A DNA stretch of 64,000 bases, from positions 61,679 to 125,678 of the forward strand of contig CAJNDS010002591.1 in the NCBI GenBank assembly GCA_905221605.1, in the 5' to 3' direction. Both the position numbers and the translations under genes were made by a program. Source of the DNA: Symbiodinium natans (Eukaryota; Sar; Dinophyceae; Suessiales; Symbiodiniaceae). The notes under the pieces are model-generated. The model saw only the letters and a program-made list of their open reading frames with translations. It made no database searches and was not told the DNA's origin. Shown here piece by piece: positions 35,140 to 45,356 of the stretch (within the stretch, counting starts at the first letter, position 1; the number at the start of each line of letters is the position of its first letter).

Positions 35140-35215
35140 GAACCGGGGTGGGGGCGTGATCCACTCGCCGCCGCAGTCCGCCGACATCCCCCGGAGCATC
35201 TTCGGCTGGAGGCCT
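35140..35215 (-). CDS. Candidate exon
   Basis: Reads LQPKMLRGMSADCGGEWITP. Plus strand has a good acceptor (GCCGCCGCAG|) but a shorter reading. CCCTAAA/TTTAGGG island. Confidence 0.4.
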
Positions 35216-36536
35216 CCGTGTGGGTTTGGGGGTTTAGGGTTTGGGGTTTAGGGTTTAGGGTTTAGGGCTTAGGGTTTAGGGTTTAGGGCTTAGGGTTTAG
35301 GGTTTAGGGTTCAGGGTTTAGGGTTTTGGGTTTAGGTTTTACGGTCGTGTTGCTTCTGGTTCGAGGATGGCCCGAAAAACCCTTTGAAAATCTTCCTCAA
35401 GATGATCCTCTTAAACCCAATCAGGGTTAATGTAAAATGCTTCAGGTGCCTACCTAGACTTTTGAAGTGGAGTCAATCGGGTTTGGGGTTTAGGGGTTTA
35501 CAAATACGGGGACTGCAAGATGACTTTGTGGTGTTGAGGGTTTTAAGCTTCAGGATGTAGGGTTTAGGGTTTAGGGTTTAGGGTTTAGGGTTTGGGGTTT
35601 GGGGTTTAGGGTTTAGGGTTTAGGGTTTAGGGTTTAGGGTTTAGGGTTTAGGGTTCAGGCTTGAGTCGGGGCTGAGGTGGGAAGTTCAAGCCTCTCAAAC
35701 CATCTGCCCTAAGCTCCCAAGCCCCGAAACCTGCAACCCGACTCTCCAGCCTCCGGTGTCGTTCATGGACGTGTTCGCCACTGCCACCTAATTGGCAAGC
35801 TGGACGGCAACCCTTAAACCCTAAACCCTAAACCCTAAACCCTAAACCCTAAACCCTAAACCCTAAACCCTAAACCCTGAACCTGCCGCTACCTCTCTTC
35901 AGTACGCCTAGGGGGAGCTGCAGAACTTTGGGGGGCCTCGGGGCTCTTGGACCTTGACTCCGGAGGAGCCTTTGCTGTTGAGAGTCACTTAGGGTTTAGG
36001 GTTTAGGGTTTAGGGCTTAGGGTTTAGGGTTTAGGGTTTAGGGTTTAGGGTTTAGGGTTTAGGGTTTAGGGTTTAGGGTTTAGGGTTTAGGGTTTAGGGT
36101 TTAGGGTTAGGGTTTAGGGTTTAGGGTTTAGGGTTTAGGGTTTAGGGTTTAGGGTTTAGGGTTTAGGGTTTAGGGTTTAGGGTTTAGGGTTTAGGGTCTA
36201 GGGTCTTGGCCCGGCAGACTGTGCAAACTGCATGAAAAAGCGCCATGCAAAATACAGTCGAAGGCTTTCCCTTCGCGCTGCCGCCTAGAGAACCCTGAAC
36301 CCTAACAGCCCTTATCCCCAAGCCCTAAACCCTAAACCCCAAACCCTAAACTAACCCCTAAACCCTAAAGCCGAAACCCTAAACCCTAAACCCCAAACCC
36401 TAAGCTAAACACTAAACCCTAAACCCTAAACCCTAAACCCTAAACCCTAAACCCTAAACCCTAAACCCTAAACCCTAAACCCTAAACCCTAAACCCTAAA
36501 CCCAACCTTGAATCCTGAACGCCCTGAACCCTACAC

Positions 36537-36594
36537 CCTCCATGAAGGCCTCGATCAGCTCCGAGAGCTCGGAGTCGCTGTACTCCTTTCTGCT
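36537..36594 (-). CDS. Candidate exon, follows 36720-36772
   Basis: Reads SRKEYSDSELSELIEAFME. Acceptor AACAAAG| (in phase with the upstream exon) or AGAGCAG|; donor GAGG|GTGTAG at 36531-36536. The intron upstream (about 36595-36719) holds one CCCTAAA array and a C27 run on the sense strand. Confidence 0.55.
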
Positions 36595-36719
36595 CTTTGT
36601 TTTTGTTTTTTTTGGGTGGGGGGGGGGGGGGGGGGGGGGGGGGGCAGGGCTTTCACAAGGGTTTAGGGTTTAGGGTTTAGGGTTTAGGGCTTAGGTTGCC
36701 CGAAGTTCGGGGCGCTTAC

Positions 36720-36772
36720 CCTAAGCGCCTCCAGGACGTGCGCGTACTTGTCCAGCACAGCCAGGCGGGAGC
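36720..36772 (-). CDS. Candidate exon with strong GT-AG borders
   Basis: Reads SRLAVLDKYAHVLEALR between acceptor GAACTTTTCAG| (36773-36775) and donor |GTAAGC (36714-36719), the best splice pair in the window. With the next exon it gives a continuous helical reading. Confidence 0.65.
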
Positions 36773-37349
36773 CTGAAAAGTTCAACCACCCCCAGGTTTA
36801 GGGTTTAGGGCTTAGGGTTTAGGGTTTAGGGTTTAGGGCTTAGGGTTTAGGGTTTAGGGCTTCGGGTGTCGGGTTTAGGGTAACGTGCGGCCGAAAGCCC
36901 CGAAGCCCCATGAGAGCCTAAACGCTGCCCAAAGACTAAACCCTTGAGGCTCAAGGGCAGGCAAGGAAGCCGTTTGCCATTGTGACGCTCGAGTTGGGTG
37001 TTCTTTGACTCGCGTCGGGCTTTCGGGTTTAAAGTCAAGTTCAGGCTTTTTCAAAAGAGTTTTCAGCCTTTGGCTTGCACCAGGCATCAGGCTGGCCTGA
37101 GCCTTGGGGTTATTTTACGGTTCAGGCATTTTGGGGTAATTAAGGTTCATGCTGGTTTCAGGCACCGGATGCCTGCAATTCCGCCAGAGTCCGTTGCCGC
37201 AAAGGTCGTCCGCAGTCGCACATCCTTCCTCGATTCAGAGAGGCAACACATGAAAATAATCATAATAATTATAATGATCATAATGATCATAATGATCATA
37301 ATAATCAGAATAATCATAATAAAGACGCAAGCATCCATGGACCCGGTGC

Positions 37350-37450
37350 CTTATAAACACCAGAAGCTTTGTCTGCTACTCCTCCGGCAGCTGTGGTTTC
37401 AGGCACAAAACGCCACATCTCGTCTTGCAGCGGAGCATCAGGACCAAGTA
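37350..37450 (-). CDS. Possible exon
   Basis: Reads PLQDEMWRFVPETTAAGGVA in a long open stretch between the DUF3626-like exons and those at 36.7 kb. Borders not defined. Confidence 0.3.
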
Positions 37451-37842
37451 GGAGTCTCCATACCTTTCGGACTAAGGTTTAAAGTTTAGGGGTGTGCTGA
37501 GCCATCTACAGCCACAGACCATGAACCCTAGTTGCACTGGCTTCTAAGACATATTGAGTGCAAAGGCAGCCTATTGCAGGGTCCTGGGGTGAGGGCGCAG
37601 AACAGCTTGCTGGCGGGAGAATCTCTTTCCCTCAACAAACACCTCTACCGTCATCAAAGACCAGATGCTGGTAGGCGCTGAGGACACCCCGGTAGTCGTT
37701 CATCACCTCAGCTGCCCGTTAGGATTCTGCACTTCACGACTTTCGAACCTCCACATGAAGGAGTGGTGGGCACTGCATCCGCAAAGCTGGGATCCCAGCA
37801 CTCAGCGCGCCGTACCTTACGAAGGTACGCAGAACCACACTT

Positions 37843-37965
37843 GGCTGCACTCAGGAGGGTAGCTATAAATCAAACTTTTAGCTGCCTTAATAAGAAACCC
37901 AATAAACCCCAAAAAGGTAAGGATCTAAAGTTACAGCAAAGTACCACAAAGCACAATTTGGTGGC
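37843..37965. repeat. Dispersed ~125-bp repeat, copy 2
   Basis: Second copy of the element at 27963-28090; differs by scattered substitutions and small indels. Confidence 0.7.
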
Positions 37966-38088
37966 TTCTGGGTTTGAGGCTAAGGGGCTCAAGCTTCGGG
38001 GCTGAAAGCCCGGATGTACCCGCACAACCCTGATCCTCCTCAAGGCAGCCCTCGCCCTAGACCCCCAGTTATCCCAAAACCTGAACCG

Positions 38089-38161
38089 TGCTGAGCAGCT
38101 TGCACCGCTCGAAGGGTTTTGCCTCGTCGTAGTAGCCACCGAAGAGCTCCTTCTCCCAGCC
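38089..38161 (-). CDS. DUF3626-like exon, second part
   Basis: Reads GWEKELFGGYYDEAKPFERC in phase after acceptor TTTGCGCAG| (38162-38164). WExxLFGGxYDxAxPxER matches my recollection of the block that follows the QFETG block in DUF3626 proteins (function unknown). Possible donor CACG|GTTCAG. Lies 530 bases downstream of the first part. Confidence 0.6.
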
Positions 38162-38690
38162 CTGCGCAAAGGCAACGGTCGCTACGTCAGGGCCTCGCGC
38201 CCCGACACTGCAGGCACGCATGTTGAGAGCCGTGAAGGTCCAGTGGCTATTCCTTGTGCCCAGGCCCAGGAGGTTTCAAGTGCAGCCGTATGGTTGGCGG
38301 GCCTTTCTTCATTTCACCACAAAAGCCGTCTGAAGCGGGCCAGCCACCCAAGCCAAGCCAACTCCCCCCCTCCTTTCGGGCGCATGCCTCATTTGACTCC
38401 TTGTGTTCCGTGCTTTCGCCAGTGTGTAACCTTCTGAGGGCCTCAGAAACAAGTCAAAGGCCACCAGCTTAATGTCACCCTACCCCGTGGCTGAGGTCGG
38501 AGGGATGCGTTTAGGGTTGAGGGTTTAGGCTTTAGGGTAAAGGGCTTTGGGTAAGGGTTCCATGCTGCAGGGACCGGAGAGGAGGCTCCGAAACCTGAAC
38601 CCGGAAGGCCCCCAAAGACTGCCAGAGTTTAGGGTTTAGGGTTTAGGGTTTAGGGTTTAAGGTTTAGGGTTTAGGGTTTAGGGTTTAGGG

Positions 38691-38775
38691 TGATGCCCGC
38701 CTTCCGGATCACGTTGCCATCGTCCAACGCGCCGCACGAGGTTCCAGTCTCGAACTGATTTCGGTAGAACTCATC
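38691..38775 (-). CDS. DUF3626-like exon, first part
   Basis: Reads DEFYRNQFETGTSCGALDDG in phase after acceptor TTGAGCCAG| (38776-38778). YRxQFETGxSxGxL is the signature block of DUF3626. The two blocks are in the right order on the minus strand. The 3' border has no clear GT. Confidence 0.6.
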
Positions 38776-39713
38776 CTGGCTCAATGAAGAGCTTCGGGCT
38801 TAGGCTACAGGGCTGTCGGGACAGAGGGTTGCGGATGCCAGGTGCAGGAGTATGGCAAGAACTGCAGGCAAACCCCTCCAACACCCAAGCCCATTACAAG
38901 CCACCCAACACTGCATGGAGTCCCGAAAGCCCTACAAGCCCAAACATTCTGTGATCCCCGTGGGCGCGCCGTTTCCAGAAATCGGCCCACGTTGTCAATG
39001 TGGACATGGACGCACATGGGCGCCAGATCCTCTCGATGCTAGGCCCATGGTAAGGCTTCAGGGTCTTGGCAGCCGCTTCAGCAACAAGTACAGTTGCTAG
39101 CGATATAAACAATTGCTGCAAAAAAATCTCTTGAAGATAACCCATATAAATAAGAAAGAACGAAAGAAAGAAAGATTGAGCGGCGCCTCTCACGACCGTT
39201 CCTTGCAGCGGAGATCTCTCAACGTAGCTTTCGTGTCTGGAGAAGAAAGAACGTTCATGCCTGATCAGAACGTTTGTCTGGAGGTACAGTCCGCTTTAAA
39301 AGCATGAATTGCCATAATTCCTACTCACAAGTTCTCTGCGGATTGAGTGAGATGCAAGTCCAGTCAAGAAAGGTTGCTGCTAGATCCAGGAAGAACGTCT
39401 GAAGGGAATGCTATCTTTTTTTGACTCAATGATGTGTCTCTCCTTTTCTCCCTGGTAAACTTGGAACTGGGAAATTGATTTTGGGCTTAAAGGTAAGCAA
39501 AAACAACAGACCCCTCTGGCGCCAACGAATTATTTCAAATGTGCTGGACATGAAGAATCTCTAGAACCAAGAGTAATTTAGGAATCAAAAAAGGGCACCC
39601 TTTCTGGTTTCAAGGGGCTTAGAAGGGAGCCCTAGACCCTCAAAAGGAGGCAAGAAGGGCCTACTCTGGGTCCGTGGTCTTACGTGACATGGAATGGGTC
39701 CTTTTTTCACAGT

Positions 39714-39793
39714 ACTTGGAGGTTCATATAAGCTCCTCAAGTGCCCTAATATGGTTATAAGTACACTCAGAATTGGTCCATGAACCTCCAAGT
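39714..39793. mobile_element. MITE-like element, family 1, 80 bp
   Basis: Perfect 14-bp terminal inverted repeats ACTTGGAGGTTCAT / ATGAACCTCCAAGT. Interior CTCAAGTGCCCTAATATGG then TTATAAGTACA recurs, without both ends intact, at 1-140, 545-640 and 31740-31840. No ORF. Confidence 0.8.
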
Positions 39794-40122
39794 CTAAGCA
39801 CTTCGGACCTGGAGTTGACTGTCTCACAATGCGCAGCGGCAGCAACCCAACATGTGGGGATGGGAACAATCGCAGACATTCTTCCCTTATGGTGCCTATA
39901 CAATTAGACTACAATGGCCCCCAAAACCCGATTCTAACTCTTAAGGGCCCTATCTAAGCTTGGCCTCCCGCCTTGGTTGGGAATACGAGTATACTTACCA
40001 CCAGACTATGGTACTTGAGGCGACACTGCATCGCGCCACACTTGGCGCCAATACAACACGGCGTTTAAACATGTTAAGCTTGGTAGCCGCCTGGTAGTGC
40101 AGGAACTGTATTATAATAAGGG

Positions 40123-40205
40123 CACCCTTTCTGGGGGTTGGTTACTTTATCAGGGAACCCCGGAGTAAATAAAAGGGTGCTGTAAAGGGTACCACTGGGA
40201 TACCA
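40123..40205. repeat. Dispersed repeat with GGCACCCTTT / AAAGGGTACC ends
   Basis: Shares AATAAG.GCACCCTTT, GGGTTGGTTACTT and AAAGGGTACC with 33108-33187. Partly self-complementary (CACCCTTT / AAAGGGTG). Confidence 0.6.
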
Positions 40206-40794
40206 ATGTTAAGTATGCAGTCATGACGCAGGGCCTTAGGGTTCAGGGCCTAAGAGTTTAGGGGTTTAGGTGACCGCAAGGAGAAAGGAATGTGTACCCA
40301 CTCAGATGTTGAGTATACAAGAAAAAAACAACTTTTTTACTCAGTGGGACTCATTGCCGAGGACTAGGGACTCGGGTTTAAGCAGCGTGCTTTCACAGGG
40401 TCATTCTGTGCTTGCAGCCTGAAAGAACTGAAGAGTAGGGAAGTGCCCACATAAACACAAAAAGGGATCACGCGAACTACGCTCCGTTCTACGGGGAGAT
40501 GATCACGTACTCCTAAGCAGGAATTCTATGAAGGTTTACGAAAACAAGGGAGCCCTCATATGGACCCAAATGGTAGGATTCCCTTATTTTAAGGACCCCA
40601 ATAAGGTACCCCTGTTTTCGGCAGGACACCCCAAGCACAGCAGGCCGACTTCAAAAACTCTCCATGAAGCGTCAAGTGCGCGCAGTACGAATCGACCTCA
40701 GGCTCAAGACCTGAAACTCACCTAGATGCCCTCCCGAAACCCGAAACCCTAAACCCTAAACCCTAAACCCTAAACCCTAAACCCTAAACCCTAC

Positions 40795-40860
40795 TCCCCC
40801 CTCCTGGATCCAGCCAAGGACTGCCTTGCACGGTGTTCGCAGGGGAAAACCCAGATCGGG
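40795..40860 (-). CDS. Possible exon
   Basis: Reads DLGFPLRTPCKAVLGWIQEG. CCCTAAA/TTTAGGG island; plus strand also partly open. Confidence 0.35.
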
Positions 40861-41439
40861 TCTTAATTTAGGGTCTCACGGCTTATGGATCAGGGTTTAG
40901 AGCTTATCAGGGTTTAGGGTTTAGGGTTTAGGATTTAGGGTTTAGGGTTTAGGGTTTAGGCTTTAGGGTTTAGGGTTTAGGGTTTAATAATCCCGATAAT
41001 CCCGAAATAAGCATTCAGCCTTTGGACTCTCAAGCCGGGATTGAAAGGTCCGGTTCCAGGGGGGGGCTTCCGGCTGTACGTGTGAAGACCTCCGGGCTGC
41101 AGGCTTAACTTGCTTGCCTTGGGTAGTACGGCTTCAAGGAGGAGTTGAAAACAGAGCCCCACCTACCACCATGGGCCATGCTCCCACTAAAAAAGCAGCC
41201 CCAACGACTCCCCAAAAGTGGCGGAAGCTTGCCGCCTAGTAAAAACTTAGTATTAATAAAGCTTGCATGATTTAGGGCGGGCCTGGGCTGGTTTAGGATT
41301 TAGGGTTTCGGGTTTAGGGGCTTAACCCTAAACCCTAAACCCTAAACCCTAAACCCTATACCCTCCCTAAACCCTAAACCCTAAACCCTAAACCCTTGAA
41401 GGCTTCAACAGCCTTGCAGGCTCTGAGGGAGATCTTGGG

Positions 41440-41526
41440 CCAAGCTCTGCCGCCTGCAGCTGCTCCTCGCCGTAGCCGAGCTCGGCGAAGCGCTGGCGGA
41501 CGCTGACGAGGGCCTCCACGGCCGAC
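41440..41526 (-). CDS. Candidate exon, third of a run
   Basis: Reads LSAVEALVSVRQRFAELGYG then EEQLQAAE, strongly helical. Follows 41866-41960 across a 339-bp intron bounded by TTTAGGG (5') and CCCTAAA (3') on the sense strand. Confidence 0.6.
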
Positions 41527-41865
41527 AGGGTTCAGGGTTTAGGGTTTAGGGTTTAGGGTTTAGGGTTTAGGGTTTAGGGTTTAGGGTTTAGGGTTTAGGG
41601 TTTAGGGGGTTCTCTGAACCTGAAAATAGACGGACTTGTACGCCCTGCAGCCCCACGAAGCTGAACATCCTGTCGAGCACGTGAAACCCTGGGACCATAC
41701 CACACTGAACGACTGAACGTGGGAGTCTCTGTAGTACTTCTGTTGCACGCACCCCAAAGCCTGAACGAAGTCCTAATGTTTCGGTTTAGTAAACCCTAAC
41801 CCCTAAACCCTAAACCCTAAACCCTAAACCCTAAACCCTAAACCCTAAACCCTAAACCCTAAACC

Positions 41866-41960
41866 GATTCCCTTGAGCGCCTTGTCATGGTTGACCGAGG
41901 CATTCGCCCGCACGTGCGCCAGGGCCTGCCGCTGGCAGGGCACCAACTTGGCGACCTGGG
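41866..41960 (-). CDS. Candidate exon, second of a run
   Basis: Reads QVAKLVPCQRQALAHVRANA then SVNHDKALKGI. Acceptor CAGAGTTTCAG| (41961-41963), donor AATCG|GTTTAGGG, i.e. the telomeric heptamer itself supplies the GT. Confidence 0.6.
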
Positions 41961-42115
41961 CTGAAACTCTGCAGCGCTTTAGGGTTTAGGGTTTAGGGTT
42001 TAGGGTTTAGGATTTAGGGTTTAGGGTTTAGGGTTTCGGGTTTCGGGCTTAAAGGATGTCTAGGGTGCATTCTTTCTGGTTAAAGTCTTGAATGCCATTC
42101 AGACCCCAAGCACTC

Positions 42116-42358
42116 CTAAACACTAACCCTGAAATCTCCTCAAAGCCACCCCCAAACCCCAAACCCCAAACCCCAAACCCCAAACCCTAAACCCTAAACC
42201 CCGACGTCTTGCATAAACCCCTAAACCCCTAAACCCTAAACCCCTAAACCCCTAAACCCCTAAACCCCTAAACCCCTAAACCCCTAAACCCCTAAACCCC
42301 TAAACCCCTAAACCCCTAAACCCTATACCCTAAACCCTAAACCCTAAACCCTAAACCC
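42116..42358 (+). repeat. CCCTAAA-type array with homogenised CCCCTAAA octamers
   Basis: CCCCAAA units at about 42150-42185, then some 13 CCCCTAAA octamers at about 42216-42322, then normal CCCTAAA up to the exon ending at 42363. A local variant has spread by slippage. Confidence 0.93.
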
Positions 42359-42362
42359 ACAA

Positions 42363-42444
42363 AGCTGGGGCCCCCTGCCGCGCGCATCTCCGACTGGGGG
42401 AAGATGGAGGCCCAGAAGGCCTGCTGCTCCTCGAGGATGCCAAC
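42363..42444 (-). CDS. Candidate exon, first of a run
   Basis: Reads VGILEEQQAFWASIFPQSEM after acceptor CTTTTGCCAG| (42445-42447); 3' side AGCTTT|GTGGGTTTAGGG. CCCTAAA left, TTTAGGG right. Phase to the next exon is not settled. Confidence 0.6.
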
Positions 42445-42454
42445 CTGGCAAAAG

Positions 42455-42735
42455 GGTTTAGGGTTTAGGGTTTAGGGTTTAGGGTTGTGGGTTGTGGGTT
42501 GTGGGTTGTGGGTTGTGGGTTGTGGGTTGTGGGTTGTGGGTTGTGGGTTTAAGGTTTTGGGTTTAGGGTTGAGGGTTTAGGGTTTAGGGTTTGGGGGTTA
42601 GGGTTGAGGGTTGAGGGTTTAGGGTTTAGGGTTTAGGGTTAGGGTTTAGGGTTTAGGGTTTAGGGTTTAGGGTTTAGGGTTTAGGGTTTAGGGTTTAGGG
42701 TTTAGGGTTTAGGGTTTAGGGTTTAGGGTTTAGGG
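42455..42735 (+). repeat. TTTAGGG-type array with homogenised TTGTGGG heptamers
   Basis: Three normal heptamers, about nine TTGTGGG units (42484-42548), then mixed TTGAGGG and TTTAGGG. Confidence 0.93.
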
Positions 42736-43082
42736 GTTATGGCTAAACCTCCCTTTTTGGGGGCTTTCAGAAAGAGGACTTTCGGGCAGCAGTACCCTGG
42801 GATTTTGGGCGTGGTTCCGAGGACTGCGGAATCTTCACGGGCATTTCAGCGATTTCTGAGCAGTGTTCCTGAAAGCCCAGACCTTGAACCCTGAACCAGG
42901 AGTAGGGTTTAGGACACCTTCTCTCAACAGATGTACCCGAGGGACAAGGGAAAGAGCAAAGAATCCTAAAACTCCTCAACCCCAGTGTTGACAAGCTCCC
43001 TGAACCTCTGGGGGTTACGAAGATGAGGGACCCCCTATGATATACCAAATAGGAGGAGGACCCCAAATAAGGCCCATATTCC

Positions 43083-43167
43083 TCGAGCGCCCCCTCGCCG
43101 CCTCCCTCAGGGCAGCGACCACTTCGCTGTCGCGGCTGTCATAGAATATCCAGCTTGGGGGCACCAC
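43083..43167 (-). CDS. Candidate exon
   Basis: Reads VVPPSWIFYDSRDSEVVAAL then REAARGRSRNMG after acceptor GTTTTCCTGAG|. Confidence 0.55.
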
Positions 43168-43301
43168 CTCAGGAAAACAACTGCTTTGTACTCAGGGTTT
43201 AGGGTTTAGGGTTTAGGGTTTAGGGTTTAAGGTTTAGGGTTTAGGGTTTAGGTTTGGGGTTTAGGGTGTAGGGTTTAGGGCTTCGGTGGTTGGGCGTTAC
43301 T

Positions 43302-43360
43302 CAGCTGGCCTGTCGCTCGGACTTGTCCTCCCCAAAGCCGAAGAGAAGCCTGGGCAGGGC
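43302..43360 (-). CDS. Candidate terminal exon
   Basis: Reads ALPRLLFGFGEDKSERQAS then TGA (43302-43304), after acceptor GTCCTGCTAG|. Confidence 0.45.
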
Positions 43361-43489
43361 TAGCAGGACGAGGGCTTAGGGTTTAGGGTTTAGGGTTTAG
43401 GGTTTAGGGTTTAGGGTTTAGGGTTTAGGGTTTAGGGTTTAGGGTTTAGGGTTTAGGGTTTAGGGTTTAGGGTTTAGGATGTAGAGTTC

Positions 43490-44690
43490 ATGTTTAGAGA
43501 TCAGTGTTGTCGGTCAGGCGAAAAAAAGCATGAATTCAGGTACCCGAAACCCGAAACCTGCCCTGGGGTGCAGGTTCGAAATGCAGCAAGCACTGCGCAT
43601 CACTGTGCCGGCCTGATCCCATTCTCTGGCATCACGTTCATCTCCAGAACCTGCGGGGTTTTGCGATATTATTCCAAAAATGTACAGGAATTGTAAAATT
43701 GCACCCGGACCCAAACTCTGCGGATCCTAAACCCCGAGCCCTATAACACCCGAATGAAACCCGACAGCTGTTGCCTGCGCTTCTCGCCAGGACGACGACT
43801 TCTTGCCATCCTCCCAGGGTGTTTAGAAGCTTTAAGAACTCATGCCGAGCTACCGTGGATCATGCGGGTTTGGAGCTTGGGGTCTTAGGGCTTCGGGCTG
43901 TGGATGCTTGGCTGTCGAATGTGCCTGGAATGCTGCAACATATGCATCGAACCCTGTGGAGCCGAAGCTACAAGAGTCCCAAGCAACCTAAAGGCTTGTA
44001 CATGACAAAGCTCAATCCCTACAGCACCGCTGGACCGACTTCATGCTGTGTGTGTGAGGAAAAGCCGCTGTACATTCGATGTAGAGAGCACCCCGAGCGG
44101 TGTATGGGGCGCAACTTCCCCGCATGGGTCACGTTCCGGCAGCTTGGGGGCATTGGAAGACAGCACCCACCCCATCTACCACGCATGCTTTGCAGCGCAC
44201 CCCGCCAGCATTTGCGTTTGTCATTCCAGGTGTCTGAGACTTCGACGCAGCACAAAACCTTCATGGCAGGACAAGGCCCGATCCTTTTTTCAAGTGTCAT
44301 TCCACACGTCTGACAAATTTACGAAGCTCAAAATCACAAAACAGTTCGGCCTTCAGTGGGCATTGGACAGCAGTTGATGGGCTATGTGCAACACTGCATA
44401 TCATCAAAAAGGAACATGTCATTCGCCATGTATTGACAGCTTGCCACCGACTTCCATCGGTTCACCGTCTCATCCTCTTGCAAAGACTGTACGAGTACAA
44501 GTGTGTTGGCAGTACAGGCAAACAATATGAGTACTTTTTTTGAGGGTTTCTTTTTTAGCAAGAAGACAAGCACCTGCAACTGTACTCCCATCGTACTTGT
44601 GAGCTTCAAGCACTAAGCAGCCTCAACGCCGAAACCGAACCCCAGATCAATGGCTTGAAAGCTTATAAAGCTCAGGTTCTTCAAGGTGAA
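43490..44690. other. Array-free unique stretch
   Basis: A 180-codon plus frame (43771-44313) is open, but overlapping frames on both strands are also open and its composition is not protein-like; left unassigned. Nothing else seen. Confidence 0.4.
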
Positions 44691-44699
44691 ACCCTACAC

Positions 44700-44768
44700 C
44701 GAAGGCCTCGGTGTAGTAGAAGGCGCGTATCCGGGCCCCAACTTCGACAACGGCCGGCGGGTCCTCAC
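44700..44768 (-). CDS. Candidate exon
   Basis: Reads EDPPAVVEVGARIRAFYYTE. Acceptor CCCCTCTCCAG| (44769-44771), donor TTCG|GTGTAG (44694-44699). Confidence 0.55.
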
Positions 44769-45116
44769 CTGGAGAGGGGCTGGGGACAGAGGTTGTTGGG
44801 GCGAAGCGAAGGCTGCGTGGGTGTTTGTAGGGTTTAGGGTTCAGGGTTCAGGGTTTAGGGTTCAGGGTTCGGGGTTTAGGGTTTAGGGTTTAGAGTTCAC
44901 TGGTTTGGTCGCGGATTTGATTGGGCTTGCAGGCTTAGGGTTCGGGCTTGGGGCTCGACGGCCCGAAGTCTCAGACCCTGAGCCATTTAGGACTTGGGGG
45001 TGGAGAGTCTGAAAGTTCCTTGCTTACCCTAAACCCTAAACCCTAAACCCTAAACCCGAAATTTGCATCCGAAGACTGAGGGCTTCATGACCTCTTGGTA
45101 GCCCTGAAGCCATGGG

Positions 45117-45262
45117 TTTCCCTACTAGCCCCTCCATACTACCCTAAACCCTAAACCCTAAACCCTAAACTACCCCCCCCCCTAGGTTCCCTCCCTTAAA
45201 TCACCTGAATTAGGCTGAGTTTCTCCACAAAAAGCCTTAATTATGGGGGGAACCTAGGGAGT
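45117..45262. mobile_element. MITE-like element, family 6, split by a CCCTAAA array
   Basis: Left arm CCCTACTAGCCCCTCCAT, then 26 bases of CCCTAAA repeat, then ACTACCCCCCCCCTAGGTTCC and CTCCCTTAAATCACCTGAAT. ACTAC occurs on each side of the insert (45138-45142, 45169-45173). Right arm GGGGGGAACCTAGG near 45245. Confidence 0.7.
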
Positions 45263-45286
45263 GATGAAGCCACACACCCCCGCACT

Positions 45287-45356
45287 GAAGGCAAGGCGCC
45301 CCAGTTCTTGTTGGCCACACGCTTCCGGCGATTTTCAAAAAGCTGCTGAAGGCCAC
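45287..45356 (-). CDS. Candidate exon
   Basis: Reads GLQQLFENRRKRVANKNWGA after acceptor TCGAAACCAG| (45357-45359). Confidence 0.5.

Larger units (their letters stand above)
38790..40740. other. Array-poor unique stretch
   Basis: Contains the family 1 element, family 4, 5 and 40.1-kb repeats, and AT-richer DNA (39080-39570). No convincing exon. Confidence 0.4.

Noticed and set aside
43771-44313. 180-codon plus-strand gene
   Set aside because: Overlapping frames on both strands are also open, composition is not protein-like, and it opposes the local coding strand.
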